From the NCBI GenBank assembly GCA_964619955.1, contig CAZUJF010000003.1, positions 62,001 to 126,000 on the forward strand: DNA of 64,000 nt, in the 5' to 3' direction. This DNA comes from JACQFK01 sp964619955. Its GTDB lineage: Bacteria > Planctomycetota > MHYJ01 > JACPRB01. Made by a program: the position numbers and the translations under genes. Of the stretch, positions 1 through 8,058 are shown one piece after another. Numbering within the stretch: position 1 is the stretch's first letter; each line of letters opens with the position of its first letter. The notes below the pieces were generated by a model. The model was not told the DNA's origin and made no database searches. It saw only the letters and a list, made by a program, of their open reading frames with translations.

Positions 1-373
1 CCGGGAGTTCGCTGATGCCGGCCGAGCGGAGCAGCTCCACCCAGGGCTTGCTGGATCCGTCGACGTTGGGCAGCTCGGCGGCGCTGACTTCGATCTCGAG
101 GTTGTCGATCCCCAGCCCGGACACGGCCGAGAGGAGGTGCTCGGTGGTCTCGACCTCGGCGCCTTCCACGGCGACCGAGCTGCGGCGAAGTTTGCTGATG
201 ATCGTGTCGGGGTTCACCGGAAGCCGGGGCCGGTCGGGGAGATCCGTGCGGATGAAGGCGATGCCGTGGTCGGCCGGGGCCGGCTTGACGGTCACCCGGC
301 AGGCCTGCCCGCTGAACAGCCCGTGGCCCTCGGACTGGGCGGGCTTCAGCAGGGTGCGCTGATTCTTCCTCAT
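1..373 (-). CDS. lpxC: UDP-3-O-acyl-N-acetylglucosamine deacetylase LpxC, N-terminal part (runs off the window)
   Basis: Zinc deacetylase that commits UDP-sugar to lipid A synthesis in the cytoplasm. The visible 124 residues start MRKNQRTLLKPAQSEGHG, carry the early EGHGLFSGQ motif (family GxGLhSG type) and the conserved TTEHLLSAVSGLGIDN segment whose His is a zinc ligand, then the PNVDGSSKPW segment. The ATG overlaps the lpxD stop in an ATGA, so it is the last visible gene of the bamA-skp-lpxD-lpxC run. The C-terminal half is outside the window, so a FabZ fusion, known in some lineages, cannot be tested here. Confidence 0.93.
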   Translation of the reverse strand, partial: MRKNQRTLLKPAQSEGHGLFSGQACRVTVKPAPADHGIAFIRTDLPDRPRLPVNPDTIISKLRRSSVAVEGAEVETTEHLLSAVSGLGIDNLEIEVSAAELPNVDGSSKPWVELLRSAGISELP

Positions 374-1401
374 CCCTGGGTCTTCTTCTGGACCGCCTCG
401 AGCTCCGCGCGGAGGCGGCGGAGCTCGGGCAGAACCTCCGGAAGCTTAGCGAGCGCCGCAAGCTCCTTCAAGTGGGTCTTCCGGTCGGAGGCGGGGGAGC
501 CCGACATCACGCCCCCGGCGGGCACGTCCTTCGTCAGGCCCGTCTGGGCGGTGATGATGACCCCGTCCCCGAGCTCGAGGTGGCCGATGACGCCCGCCTG
601 ACCGGCGAGGACCACGTAGTTCCCGAGTTTCGTGCTGCCCGCGACCCCCGACTGGGACACCAGCAGGCAGCCGCGCCCGGTGACGACGTTGTGCGCGATC
701 TGGACGAGGTTGTCGATCTTCGTGCCGCGGCCGATCACGGTCCGGCCGAAGCGGGCCCGGTCGACGGTGCTGTTCGCGCCGATCTCGACGTCGTCCTCGA
801 GGACCACGATGCCGACCTGGGGGATCTTGTGGTGCACGCCCTGCTCGGTGGCGTATCCGAAGCCGTCGCCGCCGATTACGGCCCCGGGCTGGAGCGTGAC
901 GCGGGCGCCGAGCTCGCAGCGCTCGCGGACGACGGTCTGGGGGTGCAGGTGGCAGTCGGGGCCGAGTGTCGCGTCCCGCCCCACGAAGACCTGGGCGTGG
1001 AGCAGGCAGCGCTCGCCGATCACGGCCCCCGCCTCGACGACGCAGAGCGGGCCCACCGCGGCGTCTTTCGCCACGCGGGCGGCGGGGTCCACGAAGGCCG
1101 TGGGATGGACGCCGGGGGCGGGCCGCGGCGGGGCGCCGACGAGCAGCTCGGCGATACGCCCGAAGGCGCGGTCGGCGTTCTTCGCGACGATCGCGGGCAG
1201 GGCCGACGTCATGCCCTCCGCCAGCACGACGGCGGAGGCCTTCGTGACGGCGAGCAGCGCGGCGTACTTCGGGTTGTGGAGGAACGTGATGTCCCCCGGA
1301 CCGGCGTCCGTGAGGCCGTTCACGCCCCGGATGCGGACGGCGCCGTCGCCTGCGACGCGGCCGCCCACGTTCCGGGCCAGTTCCTCCAGGCTGAATTCCA
1401 T
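370..1401 (-). CDS. lpxD: UDP-3-O-(3-hydroxyacyl)glucosamine N-acyltransferase LpxD
   Basis: Adds the N-linked hydroxyacyl chain in lipid A synthesis. The 343-residue length fits the family. The N-terminal uridine-binding domain (about 1-100, with GDITFLHNPKYAALL) is followed by a left-handed beta-helix of hexapeptide repeats (about 105-310), including the H-N-V region DNLVQIAHNVVTGRGC that holds the catalytic His, and a C-terminal helix rich in charged residues. The start ATG is 7 nt after the skp stop, and the stop overlaps the lpxC ATG, indicating translational coupling. High confidence. Confidence 0.97.
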   Translation of the reverse strand: MEFSLEELARNVGGRVAGDGAVRIRGVNGLTDAGPGDITFLHNPKYAALLAVTKASAVVLAEGMTSALPAIVAKNADRAFGRIAELLVGAPPRPAPGVHPTAFVDPAARVAKDAAVGPLCVVEAGAVIGERCLLHAQVFVGRDATLGPDCHLHPQTVVRERCELGARVTLQPGAVIGGDGFGYATEQGVHHKIPQVGIVVLEDDVEIGANSTVDRARFGRTVIGRGTKIDNLVQIAHNVVTGRGCLLVSQSGVAGSTKLGNYVVLAGQAGVIGHLELGDGVIITAQTGLTKDVPAGGVMSGSPASDRKTHLKELAALAKLPEVLPELRRLRAELEAVQKKTQG

Positions 1402-1408
1402 GATCCGC

Positions 1409-2008
1409 CTATTTCTTCTCCGGGACCGCGGCGCGGGCCTTCTTGTCCTCGGCGTTGAGCCGCTCCACGACCGCGGCCGTGATGTCGACGCTCTCGTTGT
1501 GGAAGAGGACGACGCGGTTGTTGATCCGCTGGGTGACCGTCTCGTTGTCCTGCTCCTCGAGAAAGGACGACTCGATGCGGAGCACGAGGTCGAACTTCTG
1601 CTCCTTGGCGACGATCTCCACCACGCGGCGGATCTCGTTGTAGATCTCGATCTTCTTGTCGCTGTAGAAGTCGAGGTAGATCGTCTTGCCGAGGTCGCCT
1701 TCGATCTTGCGGTTGGCCTCGAGCCGCTTCAGCTGGGCGATCTTCTCCTGGCGGAGCTTGGAGCCCTGGGGGAGCCCCTTGATCTGCTCCTGCAGGCGCT
1801 CCATCTCGGCCTCGATGTCCTTGAGCTTCTTGGCCAGCTCCTCGCCCAGCTTCGCCAGCTCGGCGTCGAGCGCCTTGACGCGTTCGTACTTGTCCTTGTC
1901 GAAGCAGGTGCGGAGGTTGACCACGCCGAGCTTGAAGGGTTTCTCCTGGGCGGGGGCCGCGGTGGCCGCGAGCAGCAGGGCTGCGGCCGCGACGATGAAG
2001 CGGGTCAT
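1409..2008 (-). CDS. skp: OmpH/Skp-family periplasmic outer-membrane-protein chaperone
   Basis: 199 residues with a clear signal peptide (hydrophobic run at 5-18 ending TAAPAQE) and a long, highly charged coiled-coil body (about 35-125), as in Skp, which holds unfolded outer-membrane proteins in the periplasm. It lies between bamA and lpxD, the classical position. A good Shine-Dalgarno (GAGGAGAG) sits 6 nt before the ATG. At about 199 residues it is somewhat longer than E. coli Skp, mainly through a polar C-terminal tail. Confidence 0.9.
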   Translation of the reverse strand: MTRFIVAAAALLLAATAAPAQEKPFKLGVVNLRTCFDKDKYERVKALDAELAKLGEELAKKLKDIEAEMERLQEQIKGLPQGSKLRQEKIAQLKRLEANRKIEGDLGKTIYLDFYSDKKIEIYNEIRRVVEIVAKEQKFDLVLRIESSFLEEQDNETVTQRINNRVVLFHNESVDITAAVVERLNAEDKKARAAVPEKK

Positions 2009-2030
2009 GCGAAGCTCTCCTCTAAAGGGT

Positions 2031-4442
2031 TCAAAACAGGGCGCCGATGTCGAACGTGACCGTTTCCCGTTCGTCCTCGCTGTCCTTGGTCAGGGGCCAG
2101 CCGAAATCCAGTTTGACGGGGATGTTGCCCAGCTGCGGGATCACGAAGCGGATGCCGAAGCCGACGACGTTCCTCCATTGCACGTGGTAGAGGTCCTCGA
2201 TCCGGGGCGTCAGATTGCCCAGATCGTACCAGATCGCCCCCCGGAGGAACTCCGTGAAGAGGGGGTAGGAATACTCGAGGGTGAAGGTCACGAGCGCCTC
2301 CCCGCCGACGGGGTCCCCGTTCTCATGGGGGCCCATGCCCCGGAACTCGAAGCCGCGCGGGCCGTCGCGGCCGCCCGCGTAATAGCGCTCCACGATCGGG
2401 ACGGAGTCCTGCCCCCGGGCGCCGTGGATCCAGCCGAAGGTGAACGAGGTGCTCAGGACGTGGCGCAGGCGGTCCTCGGTCGTGTAGAGGGGGATGTGCC
2501 CCTCGGCCTCGAAGGTGATCTTGTTGAAGTCGAAGTCCCCGGGAAGGATCTGCCCCGCGTATTCGTAGCCCAGGAGGAAGCGGACGCCCTCGGTCGGGAT
2601 GATGAAGCTGTCCCGGGTGTCCACGAAGATCGAGGGGCTGAGCGAGAAGACCAGGTTCTCCCCCTCCAGTTCCTTGACCCCCAGGGGCGCGCGGGCGTCC
2701 ACGTCGTCCACGGTCAGGTTGTAGGCGCTGAACCCGATCTGGAAGGTCCAGGGCTCCAGGCGCTTGTCGAAGCGGATCTCCCCGCCGTAGCGCTCGTCGT
2801 CGTAGGATTCCCGGCTGGTGTTGGTCACGTAGGCGGCGGTGCTGAAGCCGAATTCGTGGCCGAAAAAGTACGGCTCGCGGAAGTCCACCCGGTAGGTCTG
2901 CCGCTGGACGGCCGGCTGCAGCTTGATCCGGAAGAACTGGCCGCCGCCCGCGAAGCCCGTGCCGTCGAAGACCTCCGACACGCTGCCGGGCACGTCGGCG
3001 ATGTCGAAGTTGCGCTGGGTGAATTCGAGCAGGCCGAGCAGGCCGTAGGCCGAGCTGTAGCCCGCCGCGAACCGCACGCTCCCGGTCTGCCCCTCCTTCA
3101 CCTCGATGAGCACGTCCCGGGTCTGCGGCTCCTCCGTCTCCTGGGTCCGCACGGCGATGCCGCCCTGCTGCTCCACCCAGGTCTTGTCCTTGATGCGCTG
3201 CATCGCGCGGTTCAGGCTCCGCTGGTTGTACTCCTCGCCGGGGATGAAGCCGGTGCGGGTGAACTCGCGGCGCAGGACCTCCTCCCGCGTCTTGGTGTTG
3301 CCGTCGAAGAGGATCTGGCCGATGTAGATCTTGTCGTTCTCCTTGATGGTGAAGACCAGGTCGAGCTCCGCGGTGTTGAGCGCGAGGACCTCCTGGTGGG
3401 CCACCTCGGCCTGGATGTACGCGCGCTCGCCGTAGCGCTCCTTGATCTTCGAGACGTCCCGGTTGGCGTTGTTCTCGGAATAGTAGTCCCCCGTCCTGGA
3501 CAGCAGCCACGAGCGCATCTCCTCCACGGGGAAGATGCCGCGGCTGGCGGCGTCGATCTCGAAGCGCACGCTCCGGATCCGGTAGCGCGGGCCCTCGTCC
3601 ACGTGGAAGGTGACGGTGACGAGCGTCTTGTCGTCGCTGTACTCCAGGTCCTTGAGGAAGACGCGCTCCCCGTGGTGGATGTCCATCCATCCCTCGAGGC
3701 GGTAGTAGAGCTTGATGCGCTCCACGTCCTCCTTGAGGTTCCGCTCGACGAAGGGGTTGGTCCCCAGCGGGATGATGCCGAAAAGCGGGTCGCGGTCGTT
3801 CTCCTTCGTCAGGAGGTACTGGCGCAGGGGGCCCTCGTCCGCCGTGATGCGTCCGCTGAAATGGAGCCGGTCGACGGACACGAGCGGGCCCTCGGTGACG
3901 TTCCAGACGAGGACCACGCCGCCCTTGGTGCCCGTGCGGACGAGATCCTCCACGTGGAGGAACGCGTAGCCCTTGAGCAGGTACTGCTCGCGGATCGTCT
4001 CCCGGTCCAGCTTCAGATGGAAGGGATTCAGCGCCTCGCCCGCGGCGAGGCGCAGGTTCAGCTTGAGCGTGGGCGGGGGGATGATGTTCGTGCCGTTGAA
4101 TTCCACCGCCTCGATGACGGCGTATTCGACGACCCGGATCGTCACGACGACCCTGCCCGCGTTCCTGGGATCCGGCTTCACCTCCACGTCCACGTGGTCG
4201 AACTTGCCGGTCTTGAAGAGCTCCTTCACGGCCTTGTCCCGGCGCTCCTGCGTCATGAGCTGCCCGGCGCGCAGGCCGGAAAAGCCGATGTGCTGGGCCC
4301 GGGATTCCTGGACGAAGCCCGTTCCGATGACGGCGGAGATCTCCTGGTTCTCCCAGGCGGGGCGGTCCTGGGCGACGGCCGTCCTGGCGAGGAGCGCGGT
4401 GAACACTCCCAGACGAAAGAGGATCCCCCGGACGCCGCCCAT
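2031..4442 (-). CDS. bamA: Outer membrane protein assembly factor BamA (Omp85)
   Basis: Inserts beta-barrel proteins into the outer membrane. The 803-residue product has a signal peptide ending near TAVAQ, a POTRA region (about residues 30-420, repeated patterns such as VEFNGTNIIP and ILFDGNTKTREEVLRREF) and a C-terminal 16-strand-type barrel ending in VTFDIGALF, with the terminal Phe expected of outer-membrane barrels. I chose ATG 4442; an in-frame TTG at 4469 would add nine residues. No good Shine-Dalgarno precedes the ATG. It follows tyrA by 37 nt, so aromatic-operon transcription may read into the envelope genes. An AT-rich stretch at 4443-4495 could hold a private promoter. Confidence 0.95.
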   Translation of the reverse strand: MGGVRGILFRLGVFTALLARTAVAQDRPAWENQEISAVIGTGFVQESRAQHIGFSGLRAGQLMTQERRDKAVKELFKTGKFDHVDVEVKPDPRNAGRVVVTIRVVEYAVIEAVEFNGTNIIPPPTLKLNLRLAAGEALNPFHLKLDRETIREQYLLKGYAFLHVEDLVRTGTKGGVVLVWNVTEGPLVSVDRLHFSGRITADEGPLRQYLLTKENDRDPLFGIIPLGTNPFVERNLKEDVERIKLYYRLEGWMDIHHGERVFLKDLEYSDDKTLVTVTFHVDEGPRYRIRSVRFEIDAASRGIFPVEEMRSWLLSRTGDYYSENNANRDVSKIKERYGERAYIQAEVAHQEVLALNTAELDLVFTIKENDKIYIGQILFDGNTKTREEVLRREFTRTGFIPGEEYNQRSLNRAMQRIKDKTWVEQQGGIAVRTQETEEPQTRDVLIEVKEGQTGSVRFAAGYSSAYGLLGLLEFTQRNFDIADVPGSVSEVFDGTGFAGGGQFFRIKLQPAVQRQTYRVDFREPYFFGHEFGFSTAAYVTNTSRESYDDERYGGEIRFDKRLEPWTFQIGFSAYNLTVDDVDARAPLGVKELEGENLVFSLSPSIFVDTRDSFIIPTEGVRFLLGYEYAGQILPGDFDFNKITFEAEGHIPLYTTEDRLRHVLSTSFTFGWIHGARGQDSVPIVERYYAGGRDGPRGFEFRGMGPHENGDPVGGEALVTFTLEYSYPLFTEFLRGAIWYDLGNLTPRIEDLYHVQWRNVVGFGIRFVIPQLGNIPVKLDFGWPLTKDSEDERETVTFDIGALF

Positions 4443-4479
4443 AGATGTGAAGGAGGTTACCAGATGCAAAAATACCGAT

Positions 4480-5307
4480 CTACACTATTTTCGTCCGGCG
4501 CGCGCGGGCGCGTCGGAGCATCGCCCGGACCGCGGCGCCGTCCTTCCGCCCGAGGGCCCGGAGCAGCGTCTCCAGGCGCGCGACCAGGTCGCCGGCGGCG
4601 CGCCGGAGGGAGCCGTTGGTGAGCAGGAAGTCGAGCACCATGTCCACGTCGGAGGCCGCCACGCGGGTCGCGTCCCGGAAAGAGTTCCCGCAGACGCGCA
4701 GCGCCTCCTCCGGCGCGCCCATCAGGGCGTAGGCCAGCAGATGCGGGACGTGGCTGACGCAGGCGACCTTGTAATCGTGGTCCTCGGGGCGGCTCATCCA
4801 GAGCGGCCGCGCGCCGATGCCGCGGACCAGGTCCTCGAGCAGGGCCCCGCGGCGGCGGTCGGAGGGGCGGGCGGGGATGAGGACCCAGGGGCGTCCGCGG
4901 AAGAGTCCGGGGTCGACGCCGTCGAGCCCCGCGCGCTCGTTGCCCGCCATCGGATGCCCCGCGATGAGCGCGGGGCGGGGGGAGGGCAGGGCGCGGAAGG
5001 CGCGGACGACCTCCGTCTTCGTGCTGCCGACGTCGCTGAGGATGGAACCCGCTCCGGCCAGGCGGGCGAATTCGGGAACCTGGCGCAGCAGGGTCCGCAC
5101 GGGGGTGGCGAGGAACACGAGGTCGGCCCCGGCGGCGTCGGCCGGATTCGTGGAGGCGGCGCCGAGCAGCCCCAGCCGCCGGGCGCGCCGGGCGGTCTCC
5201 GGACGGCGGGTGATCCCGATCACGCGCGCGAGCCCGCGGCGGGTCAGCGCGGCGGACAGGCTCCCGCCGATCTGGCCGAGCCCCACGACGGCGACGACGG
5301 GTTTCAT
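4480..5307 (-). CDS. tyrA: Prephenate dehydrogenase TyrA
   Basis: NAD-dependent oxidative decarboxylation of prephenate to 4-hydroxyphenylpyruvate, the Tyr branch of aromatic synthesis. The N-terminal Rossmann motif VVAVVGLGQIGGSL is at residues 4-17; SDVGSTKTEVV and the substrate-binding GHPMAGNERAG segment follow, then the helical dimerisation domain. At 275 residues it is a stand-alone dehydrogenase without a chorismate mutase or ACT domain. It follows aroF by 7 nt and is the last aromatic gene of the operon. Confidence 0.95.
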   Translation of the reverse strand: MKPVVAVVGLGQIGGSLSAALTRRGLARVIGITRRPETARRARRLGLLGAASTNPADAAGADLVFLATPVRTLLRQVPEFARLAGAGSILSDVGSTKTEVVRAFRALPSPRPALIAGHPMAGNERAGLDGVDPGLFRGRPWVLIPARPSDRRRGALLEDLVRGIGARPLWMSRPEDHDYKVACVSHVPHLLAYALMGAPEEALRVCGNSFRDATRVAASDVDMVLDFLLTNGSLRRAAGDLVARLETLLRALGRKDGAAVRAMLRRARARRTKIV

Positions 5308-5314
5308 CGGGATC

Positions 5315-6334
5315 CTATTTCTGGAAATCCATGCCCACGGCCCTGACCACCGGCTTGAGGTCGTGCATCAGGCGGTCGAACATGTCCGGGGTCAGGCTCT
5401 GCGGCCCGTCGCAGAGGGCCTTCTCGGGGTGCGGGTGGACCTCGATGAGCACGCCGTCGGCGCCCACCGCCGCCGCCGCCTTCGCCAGGGGGGCGACCAG
5501 GTCGCGGATGCCCGTCGCGTGCGACGGATCGATGACGACCGGCAGATGGGAGAGCTTCTTGAGGACGGGGACCGCCGAGATGTCGAGCGTGTTGCGCGTG
5601 GCCTTCTCGTAGGTGCGGATGCCGCGCTCGCAGAGGATGACGTTGGGGTTGCCGCGCGAAAGGATGTATTCCGCGCTGAGGAGCAGCTCCTCGATCGTCC
5701 CGGACAGGCCCCGCTTGAGCAGCACGGGCTTTTCCTGCTTGCCGCAGGCGTCGAGCAGGTTGAAGTTCTGCGAGTTGCGGGCGCCGACCTGGAGGATGTC
5801 GGCGAATTCCGCGACGAGGGGCACGTCCTCGACGGTCATGACCTCGGTGATGACGGGCAGCCCCGTCTCCTTCCGCGCGGCGGCGAGGATCTCGAGCCCC
5901 CGGCGGCCCAGGCCCTGGAACGCGTAGGGCGAGCTGCGCGGCTTGAAGGCGCCGCCGCGCAGGACCCGGGCGCCGGACTTGGCGACCTTGCGGGCGCAGT
6001 CCATCGTCTGTTCCTCGGTCTCGACCGCGCAGGGGCCGGCCATCACCGTGAAGGTGCCGCCGCCGATGCGGACGTCCCCGGCCTTGACGACGCTGGGCTT
6101 TCCCTTGAAGTCGAGGCTGGCCAGCTTGTACGGCTTCAGGATGGGGACCACCTTGTCCACCCCGGGCAGGGCGGCGAAGGCGGCCGCCTCGAACTTGCGG
6201 TCGTCCCCGATGACGCCGATCACGGTGGTCTCCTCCCCCTTCGACACGTGGGGTTTGCAGCCGAGTCCCTCGATGAACTTGATCACGGCGCTCACGTCTT
6301 TCATGGTCGCGCCGGCCTTCATCACGATGATCAT
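5315..6334 (-). CDS. aroF: 3-deoxy-7-phosphoheptulonate (DAHP) synthase, ferredoxin-like-domain type
   Basis: First step of the shikimate pathway (PEP + erythrose 4-phosphate). The 339-residue protein begins MIIVMKAGATMKDVSAV, a ferredoxin-like N-terminal domain (1-75) of the Thermotoga/Bacillus type that mediates feedback inhibition in characterised homologs, followed by the TIM barrel with GPCAVETEEQ, RGGAFKPRSSPYAFQG and a C-terminal DPSHATGIRD segment. I reject an upstream extension because AAGGAG sits 7 nt before this ATG and the ATG overlaps the aroH stop (ATGA). Confidence 0.96.
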   Translation of the reverse strand: MIIVMKAGATMKDVSAVIKFIEGLGCKPHVSKGEETTVIGVIGDDRKFEAAAFAALPGVDKVVPILKPYKLASLDFKGKPSVVKAGDVRIGGGTFTVMAGPCAVETEEQTMDCARKVAKSGARVLRGGAFKPRSSPYAFQGLGRRGLEILAAARKETGLPVITEVMTVEDVPLVAEFADILQVGARNSQNFNLLDACGKQEKPVLLKRGLSGTIEELLLSAEYILSRGNPNVILCERGIRTYEKATRNTLDISAVPVLKKLSHLPVVIDPSHATGIRDLVAPLAKAAAAVGADGVLIEVHPHPEKALCDGPQSLTPDMFDRLMHDLKPVVRAVGMDFQK

Positions 6335-6717
6335 GAGCGGTCTCCTTTGGCCTTCTTCCGGTTCAGGTCGGGTCTCAAGCTCGGCGTCCGGCCGAGATAC
6401 TGGTGACGGATCTTGGAGGCGGGGGTGGACGTGTTGACGAGCAGCATCACGCGGATCACGCGTTTCATGCCCCCCGGGACGGCCAGCTCCTGGCAGCACA
6501 TGAGGGGCACGTCCGTCCAGCCGAGCTGCCGGGCCGCGATCGCCGGGAACTCGGCGTCCAGGTCTGGCGTGAGGCTGAAGATCGCCGAGGCGACCTGCTC
6601 CGGCCTCAGGCGGTTCCCCCGGATGAGCGCCTCCAGGAGGGTCCGCGATTTCGAGAGGATCTCCTCCCGGCTGTTGCGCGCGGCGTCGATCGCGCCCCGG
6701 ATTCCGCGAACGGGCAT
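6331..6717 (-). CDS. aroH: Monofunctional chorismate mutase, AroH class
   Basis: Converts chorismate to prephenate. 128 residues of the trimeric AroH fold: starts MPVRGIRGAIDAARNSRE, contains the active-site Arg segment, the TPDLDAEFPA stretch typical of AroH and the VPGGMKRVIRVM region followed by a flexible C-terminus. The start lies 1 nt beyond the trpC stop. Its presence between trpC and aroF diverts chorismate to Tyr and Phe from the same transcript that makes Trp enzymes. Confidence 0.95.
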   Translation of the reverse strand: MPVRGIRGAIDAARNSREEILSKSRTLLEALIRGNRLRPEQVASAIFSLTPDLDAEFPAIAARQLGWTDVPLMCCQELAVPGGMKRVIRVMLLVNTSTPASKIRHQYLGRTPSLRPDLNRKKAKGDRS

Positions 6718-6718
6718 G

Positions 6719-7492
6719 TCAGGCTCCCCGCAATTCCCGAAGACGGGCGGCCGGATCCGCCGCCTTCACCAGCTCCTCGCCGATGAGGGCCGCGTCGGCG
6801 CCCATGTGTTTCAAGAGCACGATGTCCTCGCGCGTCGAGATGCCGCTTTCGCTGACGACCACGGGTCCGGGCGGGATCAGGGCCCGCAGGCGCGCGGTCG
6901 TGTCGAGCGAGACCTTGAACGTGTCGAGGTCCCGGTTGTTGATGCCGATCACCGGGGCCCCGGCGTCGAGGGCGCGCTCCAGCTCCTTCTCCGAGTGCAC
7001 CTCGGTCAGCGTCGCGATCTTCAGCTCCTCCCGGCACATCGCGAGGAAGCCGCGGAGCTGGGCCTGGTCGAGGATGCGGACGATGAGCAGCGCGCAGTCG
7101 GCGAGCATGACGCGCGCCTCCCAGAGCTGGTACTCGTCGATGATGAAGTCCTTCCGGAGCATGGGCAGCCCCGCCGCGTTCCGCGCCGCGCGGAAGTCCT
7201 CCACGGAGCCCTTGAAGAACTCCCGGTCGGTGAGGCAGCTGATCGCGCGGGCCCCGCCTTCGAGGTATTGGAGCGCCAGGGCCGCGGGGTCGAGGTCGGC
7301 CCGGATCGCCCCCTTCGCCGGCGAGGCGCGCTTGATCTCGGCGATGATGGCGATCTCGTCCTTCCGGCGGAGCTCGAAGGGCTTCGGCGGCGGGGCGTTG
7401 CGCGTCTTCGCCTTGAGATCCTGGATCTTCCGGATCTGCTTGTCCCGGCGGATCTCCGTGCGTTTGACCTGGACGATGTCGTCGAGAATCAT
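6719..7492 (-). CDS. trpC: Indole-3-glycerol phosphate synthase TrpC
   Basis: Ring closure step of Trp synthesis. The 257-residue TIM barrel starts MILDDIVQVKRTEI and shows the family signature around IAEIKRASPAKGAI (catalytic Lys), the KDFIIDEYQLWEAR segment, NNRDL and a final SESGI phosphate-binding loop. The start is fixed by the ATGA overlap with trpG; the longer open frame upstream is only the other frame of trpG. No TrpF domain is fused, and trpF, trpD, trpA and trpB are absent from the window. Confidence 0.96.
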   Translation of the reverse strand: MILDDIVQVKRTEIRRDKQIRKIQDLKAKTRNAPPPKPFELRRKDEIAIIAEIKRASPAKGAIRADLDPAALALQYLEGGARAISCLTDREFFKGSVEDFRAARNAAGLPMLRKDFIIDEYQLWEARVMLADCALLIVRILDQAQLRGFLAMCREELKIATLTEVHSEKELERALDAGAPVIGINNRDLDTFKVSLDTTARLRALIPPGPVVVSESGISTREDIVLLKHMGADAALIGEELVKAADPAARLRELRGA

Positions 7493-8058
7493 AGGGCGAG
7501 GAAGTTGGAGATCAGGGTCTTCCCGGACTTCGTCAGGATCGACTCCGGGTGGAACTGGACGCCCTCGACGGGGAAGTCCCGGTGCCGCAGGCCCATGATC
7601 TCGCCCTCGCTGGTGTGGGCGGAGATCTCCAGGCACTTCGGCAGGCCCTCCTCGCGCACGACGAGCGAGTGGTAGCGCGTGGCCTCGAACGGGTTGGGCA
7701 GCGTGCGGAAGAGGCCCTTGCCGTCGTGGTAGATCTGCGAGGTCTTGCCGTGCAGCATGCGGTCGGCCTTGTTCACCGTGCCGCCGAAGACGGCCCCGAT
7801 GCACTGGTGGCCGAGGCAGACCCCGAGCACGGGCCGCTTCCCGGCGAATTCGCGGATCAGGTCGTTGCAGACGCCCGCCTGCGAGGGGTTGCCGGGGCCG
7901 GGGGAGATCACGAGATGCGTGAAGTCCCGCTTCCGGGCGTCGGCGACCGTGAGGGCGTCGTTCCGGACCACGTCCGGCGCCCCCCCGAGCTCGCCCAGGT
8001 ATTGGGCGAGGTTGTACGTGAACGAGTCGTAGTTGTCGACGAGGAGGACCTTCTTCAC
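7489..8058 (-). CDS. trpG: Anthranilate synthase glutamine amidotransferase subunit TrpG
   Basis: Class I glutaminase that supplies ammonia to TrpE. 189 residues beginning with GTG (VKKVLLVDNYDSFTYNLAQYL), with the nucleophile elbow VLGVCLGHQCIGAVFGG (catalytic Cys), and the His-Glu pair in GVQFHPESILT near the C-terminus. The GTG overlaps the trpE stop (GTGA), so the longer reading from 8124 is not the real start. Could also serve PabB, as in some bacteria, but context favours Trp. Confidence 0.95.
   Translation of the reverse strand: MKKVLLVDNYDSFTYNLAQYLGELGGAPDVVRNDALTVADARKRDFTHLVISPGPGNPSQAGVCNDLIREFAGKRPVLGVCLGHQCIGAVFGGTVNKADRMLHGKTSQIYHDGKGLFRTLPNPFEATRYHSLVVREEGLPKCLEISAHTSEGEIMGLRHRDFPVEGVQFHPESILTKSGKTLISNFLAL

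Noticed and set aside
6335..6499. N-terminal extension of DAHP synthase
   Set aside because: The frame is only the shadow of aroH; ATG 6334 has a Shine-Dalgarno, the ATGA overlap and the family N-terminus.
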